From JAISST01 sp050434145 (GTDB taxonomy: Bacteria > Fusobacteriota > Fusobacteriia > Fusobacteriales > Fusobacteriaceae), in the NCBI RefSeq assembly GCF_050434145.1, contig NZ_JBNPVX010000006.1, positions 23,867 through 87,866 on the forward strand: a stretch of 64,000 bases of DNA. The letters run 5' to 3'. Numbering within the stretch: the first letter of the stretch is position 1; each line of letters opens with the position of its first letter. Shown here one piece after another: positions 61,193-64,000 of the stretch. Position numbers and translations under genes: made by a program. Below the pieces are notes generated by a model. That model was not told the origin of the DNA. It worked only from the letters and a program-made list of their open reading frames with translations, and searched no databases.

Positions 61193-62011
61193 TCATATTT
61201 TTTGTTTTTTATAATCATTAAGTAAATGATATTGATATTGGTCATCATCATTAATAAGAGCAATAGTTAGCTTTGTAACAGCTGCACATGTTATTAGTGG
61301 AGCAATAAATATTCCAAGTATGGGTATGAGGAAAAGAAAAGTAAAAATAGAACCACATATTATAGAGTAAATTCTCTTTTTTTTAATAAACTTCATGCTG
61401 TCCTTGGTAGAAAATTTATATCTTTCCAAAGTATAGTCCATAAATGCAAAACCTGTAAAATATCCTTGTAGTAAAAAAATTAAGATAGGTGAAATCAATC
61501 CAACAATAGGAATAAAACCAAGAATTAACAGGAGAATAGTACCTAATAATTGCTTAATTAGACAAATAATGCCGATTTTAATTCCACGAAGCATGAATCT
61601 TCCATTATCTGCTAGAGAAAAATTAAAATTTCGATTGGTTAAATTACTATCTATTTTTTCTGATAAGTAAGATAAAATGGGAGACATTAGTGCAATAAGT
61701 ATGGTTTTAAAAGTAAGAAAGTAAATTGTTAAAATAACGATGCCAAAGATAAACTTGCTAGAAGATATCATAAATTTTATGACAGAATTAATAATTGAAC
61801 CTAGGGGTATGTTACTAAAATCCAAATTATTTGCTCTTACAAAAAAATCTGTTGTAGTCAAATTATAAACATTGAATGCAACAAATGTAGACAAAATTAT
61901 CATAATAATAATGATAATACTTGGAATAAAATAATACTTTCGTAATTGAGAGTTTTTAATTATCTTAGGAGCTTCAATAAAACAACTAATAGTAAATAAT
62001 ATTTTATTCAT
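61193..62011 (-). CDS. EI24/CysZ-like integral membrane protein
   Basis: 272 residues with five or more hydrophobic segments (about 30-50, 75-115, 150-180, 185-205, 235-260) and words GFIPIVGLISPILIFLLQGYFTGFAFMDY (positions near 61480-61560) of the EI24/CysZ family. CysZ members move sulfate, but others have unclear roles, so I do not assign a substrate. Its ATG overlaps the end of the phosphatase gene (ATGAATAA), so they are translationally coupled. It is the last gene of a three-gene minus-strand operon. Confidence 0.75.
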   Translation of the reverse strand: MNKILFTISCFIEAPKIIKNSQLRKYYFIPSIIIIIMIILSTFVAFNVYNLTTTDFFVRANNLDFSNIPLGSIINSVIKFMISSSKFIFGIVILTIYFLTFKTILIALMSPILSYLSEKIDSNLTNRNFNFSLADNGRFMLRGIKIGIICLIKQLLGTILLLILGFIPIVGLISPILIFLLQGYFTGFAFMDYTLERYKFSTKDSMKFIKKKRIYSIICGSIFTFLFLIPILGIFIAPLITCAAVTKLTIALINDDDQYQYHLLNDYKKQKI

Positions 62012-62624
62012 TTCTCATCCCTTCTAAGTGTGAAGTATCGGAAAAACTCATAAGTTCATAGGATTTTTCCTTGTATTCAACAATAGAAACACTGGTATTG
62101 GCTATAATACAAAGTTCTTTATCTTTTTTAGGACTGATAAGATTAAATAAAGTTCTTAAAGTTCCACCATGGCTGACTAAAAGTATTTTTTCGTGTTCTT
62201 TATGTTTGTGTGTTAAATTATTTAACCCAATCTTTACTCGATTTTCCAATTCTTTGAAAGATTCACCATTTATCAGTTTTGGATTATATTTTTCTGGATC
62301 AAAGAAAAAGTTGTAAAACAGTTCAGGATATTTTTCTTTGAAAATATGACTTTCTACACCCTCCATATCTCCAATAGATATTTCTGCAAAATCATTAATA
62401 ATATTTAAATTTTGATTTCTATTTCCAATAATCATATTTGCTGTATCCATAGCCCTTTTTGCAGGCGAGGAATAAAAAGCATTAAAGTTTTCATTTTTTA
62501 AATAATCAGACAAAAGTTTAGCTTGCAAAATTCCTTTTTGAGTGAGAGGGGAATCAGATTTGCCTTGAAATCTTTTTTCAACATTCCAAACTGTCTCACC
62601 ATGCCTTACAAGATATAATTTCAT
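62004..62624 (-). CDS. Histidine phosphatase superfamily protein (phosphoglycerate mutase-like)
   Basis: 206 residues. The RHG motif LVRHGETVWN at the N-terminus, QGKSDSPLTQKG, SSPAKRAMDTANMI, EISIGDMEG, and VSHGGTLRTLF with the second His. It hydrolyses a phosphomonoester; CobC/alpha-ribazole phosphatase, fructose-bisphosphatase and GpmB forms look alike, and the substrate is open. It lies between a MORN-repeat gene, one base after its stop, and the EI24-like gene. AGGTGGGATTT precedes the ATG. Confidence 0.88.
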   Translation of the reverse strand: MKLYLVRHGETVWNVEKRFQGKSDSPLTQKGILQAKLLSDYLKNENFNAFYSSPAKRAMDTANMIIGNRNQNLNIINDFAEISIGDMEGVESHIFKEKYPELFYNFFFDPEKYNPKLINGESFKELENRVKIGLNNLTHKHKEHEKILLVSHGGTLRTLFNLISPKKDKELCIIANTSVSIVEYKEKSYELMSFSDTSHLEGMRNE

Positions 62625-62625
62625 T

Positions 62626-63891
62626 CTAAAATCCCACCTCTTTCATAGTTTCAATAGCATATTTTTTTATACATTTTTTGAATAAATGATAATCTTCTCT
62701 TTTAATTAAATATAAAAATTTGGGTTTAGTACCTGTTTTATCATAACATTTTTTAAATGCCATTTTTTCATAAAAAGTTCCTTCTTCCATGGATAAAAAT
62801 ATGTCAAATAAAATATCATTTGGTAATACTTCATTAAAAATTTCAAATTTTCGATCAATTAATTTGTACACATTGATTAATAGTCCTTTTGCATTAAATT
62901 TGATTCTGAGGCCTTCTTTTATGATGTTTCTATAAATAAAAATATTTGAAAGAGTTCCATTTTTTCTGTAATACATAACAATACCTTGTGGAAAATTTCT
63001 ATTGTAAAAAGATGTTTTTTTAATAGAGCCATTTTTATAGAAAAAAATTTCTTTGATGACAGACTTTAAATCATCAATGGAAGAGATATTTTTAATAGTT
63101 TTATTAGTGTGATATTCATAAATTTTTCCATCTATTTCATTGTCTTTGTAATATAATTCTATTTCTTTTTTTTCAAAAGAATTATATATAATTGATTTAC
63201 CACTAAGCTTATTTTCCTTGTAAATAGCACTATTTTTGATTTTTCCATCTTCGCTAAAAAGAAAGCATTTTCCGTGTAATACACCATTTTTATATAAAAT
63301 ACTTTTTTCTAAATTTCCATTAGGATAAAAAATTCGAGCCCTTCCATGAAGGATACCATTATCATAGCTTGCAATCATTTTTATTTTTTCATTTGGATAA
63401 TAAGCATATTCTTTTCCATGAAGTTTTCCATTAAGAAAAAATGATTTTGTTTTTAATTTTCCTGTAGAATAATATTCTTCATTTAATCCAATAGGAATTC
63501 CATAGTTAAAAGAAAGTTTCTTTTCGATGGTTCCATTTGGATAAAAATGAATGTTTTTACCATGGATTTTTCCGTCAACAAAAAAAACTGTTTCCTGAAT
63601 TTTACCATCAGAATAATATGTTTCACCAGAACCATCAAGTATGTTATTCTTATAAGTGAATTTTCTAAGTAACACGTTATTAGGACTATACTCAGTAGCA
63701 ATTCCATCCAAAACGCCATTGTTAAATGATAATGTACTGGCTTTATTTCCATTTTGATAGAATAAAATACTATCACCATGAATTTTGCCACTATTAAGCG
63801 AATATATTCTTTTTATATTTCCATTGGGATAGAATTCTTCTACAGTTTTATCTTCATATTCAAAGCAATCGACAATATTTTCTTTTTTCAT
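62626..63891 (-). CDS. MORN-repeat (YwqK-like) protein
   Basis: 421 residues made of about a dozen 22-24-residue MORN-like units of form G-x-hydrophobic-hydrophobic-Y-x-N/D-G-x-hydrophobic: FYPNGNIKRIYSLNSG, FYPNGTIEKKLSFNYG, YYPNEKIKMIASYDNG, FYPNGNLEKSILYKNG and others. There is no signal peptide. The last 90 residues (FNEVLPNDILFDIFLSMEEG onward) are not repetitive. Such proteins are common in Fusobacterium in many copies, but no reaction is known; a membrane- or partner-binding surface is likely. First gene of the operon. Confidence 0.85.
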   Translation of the reverse strand: MKKENIVDCFEYEDKTVEEFYPNGNIKRIYSLNSGKIHGDSILFYQNGNKASTLSFNNGVLDGIATEYSPNNVLLRKFTYKNNILDGSGETYYSDGKIQETVFFVDGKIHGKNIHFYPNGTIEKKLSFNYGIPIGLNEEYYSTGKLKTKSFFLNGKLHGKEYAYYPNEKIKMIASYDNGILHGRARIFYPNGNLEKSILYKNGVLHGKCFLFSEDGKIKNSAIYKENKLSGKSIIYNSFEKKEIELYYKDNEIDGKIYEYHTNKTIKNISSIDDLKSVIKEIFFYKNGSIKKTSFYNRNFPQGIVMYYRKNGTLSNIFIYRNIIKEGLRIKFNAKGLLINVYKLIDRKFEIFNEVLPNDILFDIFLSMEEGTFYEKMAFKKCYDKTGTKPKFLYLIKREDYHLFKKCIKKYAIETMKEVGF

Positions 63892-63930
63892 AGTAATCCT
63901 AAATATTATATCATAAAAGGCCTATAAATT

Positions 63931-63960
63931 ATATTAAAAATTTTTGATGATAACTGTTAA
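63931..63960 (-). promoter_or_regulatory. Candidate promoter of the MORN operon
   Basis: On the minus strand TTAACA (63960-63955) and TAATAT (63936-63931) lie 18 bases apart, about 40 bases before the ATG at 63891. Confidence 0.4.
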
Positions 63961-64000
63961 ATAAAAGAATTTTATTAACATTATAATAAAAAATAAATAA

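Noticed and set aside
1..64000. CRISPR arrays, tRNA or rRNA genes, insertion sequences, phage genes
   Set aside because: No regularly spaced repeats, cloverleafs, transposases or inverted terminal repeats were seen by eye; a tRNAscan or ISfinder run would settle it.

Overview
The window is a 64 kb piece of an AT-rich (by eye about 30% G+C) anaerobe chromosome. Codon use, strong AGGAGG ribosome binding sites, an outer-membrane-type OmpA lipoprotein in an otherwise clostridia-like gene set, and the mix of Tct transporters, CyuA and selenium-dependent purine hydroxylases point to Fusobacteriota, most likely a large-genome Fusobacterium of the varium/ulcerans/mortiferum type. That is an inference from gene content; no database was consulted, and promoters, terminators and RNA folds were found by eye.

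Region 1 (1-5.7 kb, + strand) is housekeeping: a Bax-like glucosaminidase, a 56-residue 2[4Fe-4S] ferredoxin, PgeF, an OmpA lipoprotein, IspF and an ABC-F ATPase, most separated by clear hairpin terminators. Region 2 (6-15.2 kb) is a carboxylate-utilisation island: two closely related LysR regulators, two D-2-hydroxyacid dehydrogenases, an Atu3266/EF_0837-like amidohydrolase, a complete TctC-TctB-TctA transporter and an RraA-family protein. Region 3 (15.4-21.3 kb, - strand) is a decaying relative: a chimeric uroD/tctC remnant, tctB, tctA, a frameshifted creatinase/M24-type gene, a LysR regulator and CyuA. Region 4 (21.6-29.3 kb) holds a DUF1893 protein, a ClC channel, a nucleoside kinase, a DUF374 acyltransferase, MetG, a cold-shock protein and a YheO-type regulator.

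Region 5 (29.5-57 kb, all + strand) is the centrepiece: an anaerobic purine-catabolism island built on selenium-dependent molybdenum hydroxylases. It begins with a guanine-class purine riboswitch whose terminator overlaps the aptamer, so that ligand should turn the operon on. There follow guanine deaminase, an AzgA-type permease and a three-subunit xanthine dehydrogenase; then ssnA and ygfK; then selD, yedF, a cysteine desulfurase and a fused Fe-S/molybdopterin hydroxylase of the Se-dependent XDH type; then a second permease, a dihydropyrimidinase, a ModE-like regulator, YqeB, a MoeA-like protein, ModABC, an XdhC-type protein and a third permease. Together they would import purines, deaminate and hydroxylate them, and supply molybdate, sulfur/selenium and insertion chaperones for the hydroxylase cofactor. 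Glutaminase, an M20 amidohydrolase and an AbgT transporter follow (56.8-61.1 kb). Region 6 (61.2-63.9 kb, - strand) has a MORN-repeat protein, a histidine phosphatase and an EI24/CysZ-like membrane protein.

Across the window a recurrent leader with a TAAAAA(A)TAGTTT core (about 200, 31130, 43680, 51485, 57990, 59545) lies just upstream of six unrelated genes and is not explained by any RNA family I recognise.
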